A DNA stretch of 64,000 nucleotides from Colimorpha_A sp045540115 (GTDB lineage Bacteria > Bacillota > Clostridia > Oscillospirales > CAG-272): positions 1 to 64,000 of the forward strand of contig JAZQGR010000039.1 of NCBI GenBank assembly GCA_045540115.1, in the 5' to 3' direction. Numbering within the stretch: position 1 is the stretch's first letter; every line of letters begins with the position of its first letter. Below the pieces are notes generated by a model. That model worked only from the letters and a program-made list of their open reading frames with translations. It searched no databases and was not told where the DNA came from. Of this stretch, positions 1 through 7,976 are shown piece after piece. Position numbers and translations under genes: made by a program.

Positions 1-361
1 GTTCTGCACTAATCGTTGTGTTGTCAGATACGCCCCTTGTTACATTATCACTTGTAGCTATTCCGCTTGACACAAGTGTTTCATTCGTTAATATCGTTAA
101 ATCCGTAACAGCGATCGCACCAATATCACCGAAAAAGCTCAGCTCATGTTGCTTGTTAATTCCTCCGGTTATATTGTCCATAATAACTATAACACTACTA
201 TCGTCGAAATCCTGATCTATTGTTGCTGTGCAAAGTATTTTTGTATCTCTTATCTTAACTGAAGTCTCCAGCATTTCATTGGTACTTGAAAAGCCACTAA
301 AAGAAAGAAACAAAATGCTTAACGCAAGTGCTAAGCTAAATACACGAACCATACCTTTCAT
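1..361 (-). CDS. Secreted protein, N-terminal 120 residues (partial, runs off left edge)
   Basis: An open minus-strand frame starts with ATG at 361 and has no stop before position 1. The first 26 residues form a signal peptide (MKGMVR, a hydrophobic run, then SGFSS). The following stretch contains KIRDTKILCTATIDQDFDDS and FFGDIGAIAVTDLT. This is reminiscent of the segment between signal peptide and catalytic domain in large S8 (subtilisin-like) peptidases of gut Clostridia, but no catalytic residue lies inside the window, so the family call is only a guess. It begins 17 nt after the stop of the lipoprotein at 379-813 and is probably cotranscribed with it. Confidence 0.6.
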   Translation of the reverse strand, partial: MKGMVRVFSLALALSILFLSFSGFSSTNEMLETSVKIRDTKILCTATIDQDFDDSSVIVIMDNITGGINKQHELSFFGDIGAIAVTDLTILTNETLVSSGIATSDNVTRGVSDNTTISAE

Positions 362-378
362 TGATGTTCTCCTTCATA

Positions 379-813
379 TTATTGTCCCTGTAATTCATAT
401 TTCAAGGCGTGAATTGTTCCAATATCTTCGACTGTCAAAATGCCCATATCGTAAGCTTCCTTTAGCGAATATGTTTCATCAGTATGCCAAACAATTATTC
501 TGCCTCGATTTCCAAACGAAAATACATATCCAGCGATGGTTACATCGGTGACTACACCCGTCGTGATCGAGTTCTTGTTTATTATTGATAACGCCACCGC
601 ACCATGATATGTCCCGTAATAGCGAATAATCCAATCATCAGGATTTACCTTCTCATCAGATACATATTCTAAAATTTCAAGCTCCACATCATCCCGCAAT
701 CCATTTCCGTTGGTGTCTGCGGACGACGAGCCAAAGCCGGGTTTCTGTGCGCACCCAACGAATGCCGCCGCGATCATGCAGGCGGTCAGAAGCAAAATCA
801 AAATTCTTTTCAT
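379..813 (-). CDS. Lipoprotein with dockerin/EF-hand-like DTNGNG motif
   Basis: A 144-residue protein with a lipoprotein signal (MKRILILLL, lipobox FVGC, Cys about residue 21), so it is expected on the outer face of the membrane. Just after the lipid anchor lies DTNGNGLRDDVE, a calcium-loop pattern like those of dockerins or thrombospondin type 3 repeats. The rest is unassigned and ends in a short helical part (YSLKEAYDMGILTVEDIG). A ribosome site (AAGGAAGGTG) precedes the ATG. It sits 40 nt downstream of a terminator-like hairpin that closes a possible leader RNA and is followed by the secreted protein at 361. Function is not known. Confidence 0.75.
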   Translation of the reverse strand: MKRILILLLTACMIAAAFVGCAQKPGFGSSSADTNGNGLRDDVELEILEYVSDEKVNPDDWIIRYYGTYHGAVALSIINKNSITTGVVTDVTIAGYVFSFGNRGRIIVWHTDETYSLKEAYDMGILTVEDIGTIHALKYELQGQ

Positions 814-856
814 AATAACACCTTCCTTTCAAGGTCGTGGGTTAAAGTACCGAAAT

Positions 857-1003
857 CAAAAAAGCACATAAGCGCCCTATGCGGCTTATGTGCTTTTATA
901 TCATTTTATGAGTAATTCGCCTTTTTGTCTTCGCGGAAGCGCATTACTCTTTCGCACTCTGCCGCTTTTCGGTACAAGCTGTTACAAGGAAATATCTTTC
1001 CTT
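857..1003 (-). ncRNA. Candidate structured leader RNA or small RNA, about 148 nt
   Basis: A strong minus-strand promoter (-35 TTGCAT at 1033-1038, 17-nt spacer, -10 TATACT at 1010-1015) predicts a start near 1003. The transcript would carry a small stem GGAAA/TTTCC, a GAGTAAT/ATTACTC stem enclosing a GC-rich segment, and end at a 14-bp perfect hairpin (860-873 with 884-897) followed by six U. No ORF fits inside. I did not recognise a known Rfam family (checked by eye against 6S, SRP, tmRNA and common riboswitch cores). It may regulate the lipoprotein at 813 by attenuation or be an independent RNA. This accounts for most of the 814-1123 gap. Confidence 0.45.
860..897 (-). terminator. Perfect 14-bp hairpin with U-run closing the leader RNA
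   Basis: Arms 860-873 and 884-897 pair without mismatch around a 10-nt loop; on the minus strand six T follow. Confidence 0.75.
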
Positions 1004-1009
1004 GATATT

Positions 1010-1038
1010 AGTATATCACATTACGCGCATAAATGCAA
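1010..1038 (-). promoter_or_regulatory. Promoter of the leader RNA
   Basis: TTGCAT, 17-nt spacer, TATACT on the minus strand. Confidence 0.65.
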
Positions 1039-1090
1039 TAGCAAATTAACATTTTTTATGAAATATGTGTAGAGAATATTTCGACAAACC

Positions 1091-1116
1091 AAAAAGCACC
1101 CTTTTGGGTGCTTTTT
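1091..1116 (-). terminator. Terminator of the amino-sugar operon
   Basis: Arms AAAAAGCACCC and GGGTGCTTTTT with a TTTT loop, just after the stop of the 1124-2071 gene; symmetric, so it may work in both directions. Confidence 0.8.
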
Positions 1117-1123
1117 ATCCTTA

Positions 1124-2071
1124 TCAGTTACACTCAGCAACGAGGGGACCTTCGAGGTCCTTGAGGTAGAAGAGCTTACCGGGGAGGGTCGGAATAAAGG
1201 TGGAGGTGATCCACATATTCGGGCCGTGACGGAGAGTCGTCCAGAAGCTCATGCCCTGCCACTGCATTCCGCGGTTGAACGCGCCGTCGGCACCGCCGAT
1301 AGCGTAGTCAGCCTGAAGGAAGAGGCCGGGGCCTATCGTGTTAGCTCTGCAAGGAACGAGAGTCGTGCGGGACTTGAAGCTCGTTATTGCGTTCTGCTCT
1401 ATCGTGAGGGGATGGAGCTTTGCGCCGAGACGGTAGCACTGCTTCTTCCACTCGTCAACCGAGTCAAATTCAGCCGCGAAGTGAGGCTCCCAGAATGCGA
1501 TATGGCACATTCTGCCGATACCGTATACGAGAACGAGCTTTGCGCCCTCTGCCTTCAGAGCTGCGATCTTTTCGGGGTAGGTCGGGAGATTATCCTTTGT
1601 TGCAAAGTTTCTCTGATTCTCGGGAACGGTAAGCTCTCCGAGAGGATTGAAGAATGCTTCGCGCATTGCGTTCTGGAACGCTGCGGGATCGGTTGCGGGG
1701 AGAGTGTTTCCCTCTCCATCGCTCCACTCGTCCATATTGAAGGTATAAACGTGGTCGCACTTTATCTTCCATTCCTTAAGGAAGTAAACTGCCCACTTAT
1801 ACATTCCCATAGGTCCTACGGGAAGAATGAACGCGATCTTCTCGTTACGGTCGCGAGCCGCCTTGATCTCAAGCGCGATCTCGTGTCCCATGTAGGTATC
1901 AAACTCGCCAATGTTCTCGCAACGAACGGGGGTAAAGCCGTCGTTCCAGAAGGACTGTCTTTCCTCTACCTTATTTGCGGGATCACAGCAAGCGTCGATC
2001 TTTGCCATATCCCAGCCTGCGGGGTAGAAGCCCTCAAGCATAGAGCCTTTAACTGTACTATTGAAATCCAT
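1124..2071 (-). CDS. NagB-like sugar-phosphate isomerase/deaminase
   Basis: A 315-residue cytosolic protein of the glucosamine-6-phosphate deaminase/6-phosphogluconolactonase superfamily. Visible marks are LPVGPMGMYKWAVYFLKEW (sugar-phosphate loop region) and TFNMDEWSDGEGNTL, matching the conserved NagB segment with the catalytic Asp. It is longer than classical NagB (about 240-265 residues) and has a different N-terminal extension, so substrate identity is uncertain. The start has a strong ribosome site (AAGGAGGAT). It is the last gene of the operon, 13 nt after the aldolase. The expected role is ring opening with isomerisation and/or deamination of a 6-phospho-amino sugar. Confidence 0.8.
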   Translation of the reverse strand: MDFNSTVKGSMLEGFYPAGWDMAKIDACCDPANKVEERQSFWNDGFTPVRCENIGEFDTYMGHEIALEIKAARDRNEKIAFILPVGPMGMYKWAVYFLKEWKIKCDHVYTFNMDEWSDGEGNTLPATDPAAFQNAMREAFFNPLGELTVPENQRNFATKDNLPTYPEKIAALKAEGAKLVLVYGIGRMCHIAFWEPHFAAEFDSVDEWKKQCYRLGAKLHPLTIEQNAITSFKSRTTLVPCRANTIGPGLFLQADYAIGGADGAFNRGMQWQGMSFWTTLRHGPNMWITSTFIPTLPGKLFYLKDLEGPLVAECN

Positions 2072-2084
2072 AATAATATCCTCC

Positions 2085-2924
2085 TTACGCTTTTCCTGCG
2101 CTATTGAATAACTTCATTTTGCCTACGACTACGTCCTTGACCGCGTCCTTTGCGAGGATCAGCGACTTTTCGTAGCTTTCTTTGTTTGCATAAGCTTCAG
2201 CGTACGCCTTGTATTCCGCTATGCACATTTCGGTGCAGATATTGATCTTTCTGATACCGTTTGCGATGGTGTTTCTGAAATCGTCGTCGGATAGACCGCT
2301 TCCGCCGTGAAGAACGAGAGGCTTCTTCGACACCGTGTAGATATCTGCGAGTCTGCCAATATCGAGCTTCGGCTTCGTTTTATATACGCCATGTGCCGTA
2401 CCGATCGCAACTGCAAGCGCGTCGATATCGGCTCTGTCGATAAAGTCGTTTACCTGCTCGACCTTGGTGTACATCTCCTCGTGACCGTCATCAGCACCGC
2501 CTTCTGCACCGCCTACGTGTCCAAGCTCTGCCTCAACAGAAACGCCGAGCGCGTGTGCGACCTTGCTTATTTCTTTCGTGTTCGCAATGTTCTCCTCGTA
2601 AGGAAGAGCCGAGCCGTCGTACATTACCGAAGTAAATCCGCCTCTTATCGCCTCAAGTATTTTACCGTAATCGGTACCGTGGTCAAAATGAAGACATACG
2701 GGAACGCTCGATTCCTTTGCTATCTTCATCATAACGTGCTGAGCATACTCGAAGGGTATCGAGGGCAGGTGAACCTCCGCTACGCCGAGAATGAGGGGAG
2801 AGCGAGTCTCCTCTGCTGCCTCAATGATTCCTCTTGCCATTTCGAGATTCAGCATATTGAATAGGCCTACGCCGTACTTTCTTTTCTCGGCGTCAGCAAG
2901 AATATCCTTTAACGTTACTAACAT
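2085..2924 (-). CDS. Class II (zinc) ketose-bisphosphate aldolase
   Basis: A 279-residue protein with the class II FBA/TBA signatures: LHFDHGTD (zinc ligand and catalytic Asp), EAELGHVGG (zinc ligand region), GTAHGVY (zinc ligand) and LHGGSGLSD (phosphate loop). The family reversibly splits fructose- or tagatose-1,6-bisphosphate into two trioses; in sugar operons the substrate is often the tagatose form. The start overlaps the end of the PfkB kinase gene by 7 nt, so translation is probably coupled. With the kinase and NagB-like enzyme it completes a route from an amino-sugar phosphate to triose phosphates. Confidence 0.88.
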   Translation of the reverse strand: MLVTLKDILADAEKRKYGVGLFNMLNLEMARGIIEAAEETRSPLILGVAEVHLPSIPFEYAQHVMMKIAKESSVPVCLHFDHGTDYGKILEAIRGGFTSVMYDGSALPYEENIANTKEISKVAHALGVSVEAELGHVGGAEGGADDGHEEMYTKVEQVNDFIDRADIDALAVAIGTAHGVYKTKPKLDIGRLADIYTVSKKPLVLHGGSGLSDDDFRNTIANGIRKINICTEMCIAEYKAYAEAYANKESYEKSLILAKDAVKDVVVGKMKLFNSAGKA

Positions 2925-3871
2925 TTTTCTTTTCTCTCTTTTATGAATTTTTTTGCTTCCTCATAGGTAGGCGTACCCGAAGTTGCGCCCTTTTGCGTTA
3001 CACAGAAGGCGCCCGTTGCGTTGCCCATCTCCGCACAGTCGAGGAAGTCCTCTCCGCGCGACAGAGCCGCAAGAAATCCCGAGCAGAAGCTGTCGCCTGC
3101 GCCCGTTGTATCGACGGGATTTTCTATTCTGAACGCGGGGATCATCGTTCCTTCACCGTCGCGCTCGTATCTGCAGTAGCAGCCGCGGCTTCCGCATTTG
3201 ATAACGACGTGCTTTACACCCTTATCAAAGAATACGTCCGCCATTTCGATTACCTCTTCCCTACCCGAAAGCATTTTCGCTTCGTCTATACTCGGCAGGA
3301 AATAGTCTATGTACGGCATTGCGGGATCGAGCAACTTTGACCAATTACCCTTAGCGTCCCAGCAGACGTCAAGCGCGGTTATCTTGCCCATTTCCTTGCA
3401 TCTGCGCAAAAACTCCGCTGTCTCAGCGCCGTCGAAACGATCCATAAGAAAGGTTCCCGTTACGAACACAATATCGTTCTCCGCTATAACGTCGAAATCA
3501 ATATCGCCTACGGTCAGCGACGCGTTTGCTCCCGTACAGTGAAGAATGGTCCTCTCGCCCGTTTTTTCATCGAGCATAAGCACCGATGCCGAGGTCTGAA
3601 CCTCGCTATCAACGAAAATTCCATCAGTCTTTACACCCTCCTCATTCAGGCGCCTGATGAGGAATGTCCCGAACATATCGTCTCCGACCTTACCGACAAG
3701 CGTCGACTCGCCTCCGAGCTTACGAAGGTTGACAGCTGCAGTCATCGCATTTCCGCCCGAATGAACAGTTATCGAATCGACCTGCGCGAGCAGTCCCTTT
3801 TCGGGATATTCGTTTACAGGTCTTACTATGACGTCGGCAACAAGTATGCCGACACAAGCTACCTTTTTCAT
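2918..3871 (-). CDS. PfkB-family sugar (phosphate) kinase
   Basis: A 317-residue ribokinase-fold kinase from the chosen start MKKVACVG. The N-terminal GGNAMTAAVNLRKLGG is the sugar-binding motif, and the C-terminal DTTGAGDSFCSGF holds the anion hole and catalytic Asp. I chose the ATG at 3871 because it lies two nt after the upstream stop (pattern TGATATG) and the PfkB fold begins there; an in-frame upstream start would overlap the deacetylase. Likely substrates are a hexose phosphate such as tagatose-6-phosphate, or an amino sugar; the sequence alone does not decide. Confidence 0.85.
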   Translation of the reverse strand: MKKVACVGILVADVIVRPVNEYPEKGLLAQVDSITVHSGGNAMTAAVNLRKLGGESTLVGKVGDDMFGTFLIRRLNEEGVKTDGIFVDSEVQTSASVLMLDEKTGERTILHCTGANASLTVGDIDFDVIAENDIVFVTGTFLMDRFDGAETAEFLRRCKEMGKITALDVCWDAKGNWSKLLDPAMPYIDYFLPSIDEAKMLSGREEVIEMADVFFDKGVKHVVIKCGSRGCYCRYERDGEGTMIPAFRIENPVDTTGAGDSFCSGFLAALSRGEDFLDCAEMGNATGAFCVTQKGATSGTPTYEEAKKFIKERKEKC

Positions 3872-3872
3872 A

Positions 3873-4577
3873 TCAAGGAAGGAGACGGCGCGTCTGCATC
3901 TTCGGGTATGCAAGACACTGCGTGAACGCTTCCGCGTAAGCGGCGTTACACTGATAACCTCTGTACTTTGCGCAGGTCTTTACCATATCTGCAAAGTCGA
4001 TATTATCGTGGTCTCTCATCCACTTGAGCTGGCTCTCGTGGCACTCGAGCATCTCAAGCTTGAGATCGATCTCCTCGGTTACGTCAACGTATTCAGTCGG
4101 AATGAAGTCGACGCCTGTGAGGTTATCCATGTAGTAAAGCGGAACGACCTTTGCGGTCTTATTTACCTTCGTCTTATAGTGAGGAACACTTGCGGCAAAG
4201 GACGCGTCGAAAACGAGCTTGCTTACCGCTACGTGGTCGAGCATATAATCGTTAGGTGCATGAGTAATGATAAGATCGGGATCCGCCTCGCGTATAACGT
4301 CGATCACAAGGTCTCTCTGCTCCTTCGACTGATTATAAACGTCAAGGTCACCGATGTCGCAGGTAACGACCTTGATGCCTGCCATGGCGCCTGCGCGTCT
4401 TGCTTCTTCAATTCTGATCTTGCGAAGCTCGTCGGGCATTATGACCTCATGGCCCATATTGCCGTTGCAAACGTGGCAAACAGTTACGTTGTCTCCGCGC
4501 TTTACGCACTTGATGAGGGTTCCGACGCAGTTGATCTCGATGTCGTCGGGATGGCATCCGATTGCTAAAATGTTCAT
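3873..4577 (-). CDS. PIG-L/LmbE-family N-deacetylase
   Basis: A 234-residue zinc deacetylase. The N-terminal CHPDDIEINCVGTL carries the family HPDD motif (His and Asp ligands, catalytic Asp), and THAPNDYMLDHVAV supplies the third ligand region. PIG-L enzymes remove acetyl groups from N-acetyl-glucosamine-type moieties. No signal peptide is seen, so it acts in the cytoplasm. Its place in a sugar operon with kinase, aldolase and NagB-like enzyme suggests it replaces NagA/AgaA in deacetylating an imported N-acetyl-hexosamine. The ribosome site AAGGAG precedes the ATG; the next gene starts within two nt of its stop. Confidence 0.85.
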   Translation of the reverse strand: MNILAIGCHPDDIEINCVGTLIKCVKRGDNVTVCHVCNGNMGHEVIMPDELRKIRIEEARRAGAMAGIKVVTCDIGDLDVYNQSKEQRDLVIDVIREADPDLIITHAPNDYMLDHVAVSKLVFDASFAASVPHYKTKVNKTAKVVPLYYMDNLTGVDFIPTEYVDVTEEIDLKLEMLECHESQLKWMRDHDNIDFADMVKTCAKYRGYQCNAAYAEAFTQCLAYPKMQTRRLLP

Positions 4578-4594
4578 AATGTGCTCCTTAATTT

Positions 4595-5587
4595 TTATTT
4601 CTTTTTTGAAATTTCTTTTTCGTTGAATACGACCTTCATCGTTTCGTATACCGACTCGATGTCTGCCGTTTTGAAGGGCTTACCGTCGACAACTGCCTCG
4701 ATAAACTCGTTTACCTCTTTGTAATAGCAGTCGCCGCCGTTTATTTTGGGATGAGTCGCGCCTTCGTTTGTATAAACCGTTATTTTGCCGTTACGGGAAA
4801 CAACGTAAGCGTTTTCAAAGGTAACGTTATAGCCGTAATGGAACGGGAACGAGGAATGTATTCCCCAGTCGGTCAGGATCATAACCGTAGTTTCACCGCA
4901 CTTGTAAAGCGAATAGGTGCTTTCGTAATCAGCCATTTGGTGTGTAGACATCGTCAGACAAGTATCGGGCTTTCCGAAGAGCCAGACCATCTGGTCAACG
5001 TCGTGAACATGCATATCGACGATACAGCTTCCGCTCTTGTCGTCCTTGAGAAGCCAATTGTCAAACGACCAGGTTGGAAGCGCAGAACGACGGTAAAACT
5101 CCGCCTTTATCGGCTTGCCGTATTTGCCATTCTCTACCAGCTCCTTAAGAAGCTCGTATTCGCCCGTGAAGCGCAGGCAATGACCGACCATAAGCTTTTT
5201 GCGGCTCTTTTTCGATGCTTCGATCATCATCTCGCATTGCTCAAGCGTTATTGCCATCGGCTTTTCTGTGTAAACGTTTACGCCGTGCTCAAGGCAATAA
5301 ACCGCCGCCTCGCAGTGAAGATATGTCGGAAGTGCGATAAAAACGAAATCAAGATCTTCCTTTTCGATCATTTCCTTATAATCTGTATACAAATTATACC
5401 GCGAAAAATCGACATCGTCAAGGTTTACGTTGCCGAGATTAATTTTAATGCTTTTTGTGATAGATTCAATGTCAGCGTTGCAGATAGCACTCAGGCGAAT
5501 ATCTTTTCTTTTTTCTTCAATCTTGAGCAGATTGAGAAAATGTGTTTTGCCAAGACCACCAAAGCCAATGATAGCAAAATTCTTCAT
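4595..5587 (-). CDS. Gfo/Idh/MocA-family NAD(P)-dependent oxidoreductase
   Basis: A 330-residue enzyme. The start MKNFAIIGFGGLGKTH gives the Rossmann dinucleotide motif GFGGLG and is preceded by a strong AGGAGA site, which rules out the longer frame to 5635. The conserved EKPMAIT motif (catalytic Lys region) and a His-rich DMHVHDVDQM segment follow. The family oxidises or reduces sugars, inositols and glycosides, including NAD-dependent glycoside cleavage in some members. It is the first gene of the operon, so it may act on the incoming sugar before deacetylation or phosphorylation. Confidence 0.85.
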   Translation of the reverse strand: MKNFAIIGFGGLGKTHFLNLLKIEEKRKDIRLSAICNADIESITKSIKINLGNVNLDDVDFSRYNLYTDYKEMIEKEDLDFVFIALPTYLHCEAAVYCLEHGVNVYTEKPMAITLEQCEMMIEASKKSRKKLMVGHCLRFTGEYELLKELVENGKYGKPIKAEFYRRSALPTWSFDNWLLKDDKSGSCIVDMHVHDVDQMVWLFGKPDTCLTMSTHQMADYESTYSLYKCGETTVMILTDWGIHSSFPFHYGYNVTFENAYVVSRNGKITVYTNEGATHPKINGGDCYYKEVNEFIEAVVDGKPFKTADIESVYETMKVVFNEKEISKKK

Positions 5588-5757
5588 TCTGTCTCCTTTT
5601 TTGCGGGATTTCAGTATTTTCTCTAAAAAAACCACTAATATTTTTCTTAATCCATTGCCAAATCACTAATTATATTATATAATGTATTATGACAACAGTC
5701 TATTATTTTTTTGATATAATATAGCACAAATTTGAGATTTTGTCAGGAGACAATACT
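5588..5757. promoter_or_regulatory. Divergent promoter region between sugar operon and AraC regulator
   Basis: A very AT-rich 170-bp interval. On the plus strand a TATAAT lies near 5719 with a poor TGACAA-like -35. On the minus strand TTGTCA precedes overlapping TATAAT copies. The overlap of the two promoters fits control of the operon by the divergent AraC protein; no operator is obvious. Confidence 0.5.
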
Positions 5758-6546
5758 TTGAACGATCTGATACTTCACGAAAAAGTCCCAAAGGACGCCT
5801 TCCCGATACACCTTGTCGAATATCACTCCCTTCCCAACGATTTTGCCCTTCATTGGCACGAGGAGACCGAAATACTCTTTTTGCGAAGCGGCGAGCTTAC
5901 CGTTCGTTGTGGCGAAAGAATCATAACAGCAGCAAAAGGTGACTGCATCGTTATCAACGGAAACGAGCTTCACGAGGGGATCTCGGGAGAATGTGATTTT
6001 CTTTGCCTGTATCTGCCACCTTTTTTCTTCGAGGAGCAATATTACACCTTCAAGCATATCATAAAGGACGATTTCGTAAACGATACAGTCCTCGGCATTT
6101 TTGAAAAATACAAGGACAAAAATCACACGAACATTCTCGCTGTCAAGGGCTACGCGTACCTTCTGATTTCGCATCTGATAAGCAAGCACACCGACGCGAC
6201 CTACACCGAAGGGCGATACAAGAAGCATCTTCAGACCTCCGATCGAATGAACGACGCTATACGGTATATAGAACAAAATTTCTTCGAGAACGTAAGCACA
6301 AAGCAGCTTTCAAAAATATGCCACTTGAGCGAGGGATATTTCTGCAATCTTTTCAAGGCGGCAACGGGACATTCCGCTAAGGAATACGTGCTTATAAAGC
6401 GACTCGACAAAGCTGTCGATCTCTTATCGCGCACAGATATGACCGTTCTTGAAATCGCAATGCAGTGCGGTTTTTCCGATGCAAATTACTTTTCGAGAAT
6501 ATTCAAAAAATATAAAGGACGAACACCGTCGTCGTACAGAAAGTAA
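5758..6546 (+). CDS. AraC-family transcriptional regulator of the sugar operon
   Basis: A 262-residue regulator. The N-terminal cupin-like sensor contains HWHEETEILFLRSG, and the C-terminal double helix-turn-helix runs from about residue 165 (ISTKQLSKICHLSEGYFCN-like helix one, then MQCGFSDANYFSRIFKKYKG). I placed the start at TTG 5758 because an AGGAGA ribosome site lies 7 nt upstream of it; an upstream TTG at 5740 would put that site inside the gene. Transcribed divergently from the amino-sugar operon, it probably activates it upon binding a sugar. Confidence 0.88.
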   Translation: MNDLILHEKVPKDAFPIHLVEYHSLPNDFALHWHEETEILFLRSGELTVRCGERIITAAKGDCIVINGNELHEGISGECDFLCLYLPPFFFEEQYYTFKHIIKDDFVNDTVLGIFEKYKDKNHTNILAVKGYAYLLISHLISKHTDATYTEGRYKKHLQTSDRMNDAIRYIEQNFFENVSTKQLSKICHLSEGYFCNLFKAATGHSAKEYVLIKRLDKAVDLLSRTDMTVLEIAMQCGFSDANYFSRIFKKYKGRTPSSYRK

Positions 6547-6555
6547 CCGTAACAA

Positions 6556-6585
6556 AAAAGCCATTCGCTTAAACGAATGGCTTTT
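6556..6585. terminator. Bidirectional terminator
   Basis: AAAAGCCATTCG and CGAATGGCTTTT arms; serves the AraC gene on plus and the membrane protein at 6592 on minus. Confidence 0.85.
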
Positions 6586-6591
6586 AATAAT

Positions 6592-7077
6592 TCATATCAT
6601 TTCGAAACGATAGATCAAAGCATTCTCGATCTGCCATTTCCACTCTTTGCTGTGTGTAACGAGTATCGGAAAGGTTATTCCATTTGCGCATACAATAATT
6701 TGATTTTTGTTGATGCCGACGGACTGTACAGTGCTTATCGGAATCATGATTTCCTGCGTCGAAAGATTCACCTTGTGCGGATAAAACTCGAGTCCGTATT
6801 CGGTCAGAAACAACCATCCGCCGTTTCCGCCTATGGTTGCCGCTCCGTCGCAAATAATCCTTCTTTCAAGCGCGAGCTCCATACGCTTTTTATCGTATTT
6901 CTTTTCTTGGAATTTTATGAAAGCGAATATAAGTAACGCATAAAGAGCTCCGCTGAAAACTCCTGCAAGCACTCCGAGCAGCAAATCAAAATATATAAAA
7001 CCGAAAAGAATCCCCATCGGAACTCCGAACAGCACTCCCGTCAGAAAATATTCTTTTGCCCCGTTTTTGTACGTCAT
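6592..7077 (-). CDS. Membrane protein with GRAM-like cytoplasmic domain, unknown function
   Basis: A 161-residue protein from the ATG at 7077, chosen because GGAGG lies just upstream. Two hydrophobic segments (about residues 12-32 and 34-54) are followed by a charged helix (KFQEKKYDKKRMELALERR) and a beta-rich domain (GGWLFLTEYGLEFYPHKVNL, then WKWQIENAL). This layout, two helices plus a PH/GRAM-like fold, is common in small Clostridial proteins of unknown role. It stands alone between a terminator and a repeat array. Confidence 0.65.
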   Translation of the reverse strand: MTYKNGAKEYFLTGVLFGVPMGILFGFIYFDLLLGVLAGVFSGALYALLIFAFIKFQEKKYDKKRMELALERRIICDGAATIGGNGGWLFLTEYGLEFYPHKVNLSTQEIMIPISTVQSVGINKNQIIVCANGITFPILVTHSKEWKWQIENALIYRFEMI

Positions 7078-7127
7078 ATTTACCTCCAAAAAGTATCGTT
7101 TTGAATATTATAACAAAAATATTTACG

Positions 7128-7313
7128 GTTGTCAAATGACGCATCGCTTGCGCGATATAAAATATTCCTTCGGATTTTGCCTGACGGCAAAATATGAAAA
7201 AAATCCACCCATCAGCCGTCGAGGCGTATTTCACATTGCAAAGCAATATTTCACCCACCCGCAAGGGTGGATTTAGTTGAAAACGACAGATTCCTGTCGG
7301 AATCTGTCTTTTT
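7128..7313. repeat. Array of short palindromes ending in a strong hairpin
   Basis: Consecutive hairpins are visible: ATCGC/GCGAT, TTTTGCC/GGCAAAA, ATTGC/GCAAT flanked by ATTTCAC on both sides, CCACCC/GGGTGG with a second AAATCCACCC upstream, and a terminal ACAGATTCC/GGAATCTGT hairpin (7286-7307) followed by CTTTTT. It resembles REP-type intergenic repeats. No gene is seen in 7078-7476; beyond the array (7314-7476) I see nothing I can name. Confidence 0.6.
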
Positions 7314-7476
7314 CTGTGATACCCTTTCAAAATCGATCCATACCGCAAGTTTTTTCGAAATCGATCCATGGTTTTCAGTCAGCGGATAGACTTATCCCTT
7401 GGCGATGATGGACGCAAAAAGTAATCCGAGGTCTGTCGAGCTTTCGCACCATGCCTGTAAACGAATCTATGTAAAA

Positions 7477-7893
7477 TCAAAAAATATCGTGTTTTCCTTC
7501 CATGGCAAACAAATTGCTAAAGGTCACTTTTTTGAACAAACCAATCTTATAAGGTTCACCTACAATAACAGAATAATCGTCTTTGTGTTCCAAACTTACA
7601 ATAATAGCATCGGTAGGCTTGCCATCCGCAGAAGCTATACCTGCATTCCAAACGATGCCGCTGGCTTTGATTTTTTCTTCAACAGCAAGTTGCTTGTGGA
7701 TCTGAATCAAATCCGCAAGAACATCTTTCGATTCGGGATGTTCGTTACCGTCATAAGTTTCGGTCAATTCTATGGAATCATCCATAAGAATAACAGCGGC
7801 AAACGGGTAGAATTCGCGGTGCTTTCTCATTTGATCTTCTGCAAATGGGAGTAATTTATCAAGCAATACTTCGCATTGTTCTTTTGGGGTCAT
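7477..7893 (-). CDS. Small soluble protein, unknown function
   Basis: A 138-residue protein starting MTPKEQCEVLLDKLLPFAED at 7893, where GGAGGT precedes the ATG. It has no signal or membrane segment. Recognisable only by composition: an amphipathic N-terminal helix, then alternating strands (FAAVILMDDSIEL, TDAIIVSLEHKDDYSVIVGEPY) suggesting a compact alpha/beta fold. I do not recognise the family. It lies between two palindrome arrays and is probably monocistronic. Confidence 0.65.
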   Translation of the reverse strand: MTPKEQCEVLLDKLLPFAEDQMRKHREFYPFAAVILMDDSIELTETYDGNEHPESKDVLADLIQIHKQLAVEEKIKASGIVWNAGIASADGKPTDAIIVSLEHKDDYSVIVGEPYKIGLFKKVTFSNLFAMEGKHDIF

Positions 7894-7976
7894 AAGATTT
7901 ACCTCCTTGTTTTTGTTTTCTATATTCATTGTACCACAATTTTGCGAACATTTCAACTGTTTCGCACCAAATCACG

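Noticed and set aside
1226..2107. A 293-residue plus-strand frame opposite the NagB-like gene.
   Set aside because: No ribosome site, no recognisable family; the minus strand has a strong start and conserved motifs.
5740..5757. Upstream TTG start for the AraC gene.
   Set aside because: It would place the only good ribosome site inside the coding region; TTG 5758 is correctly spaced.
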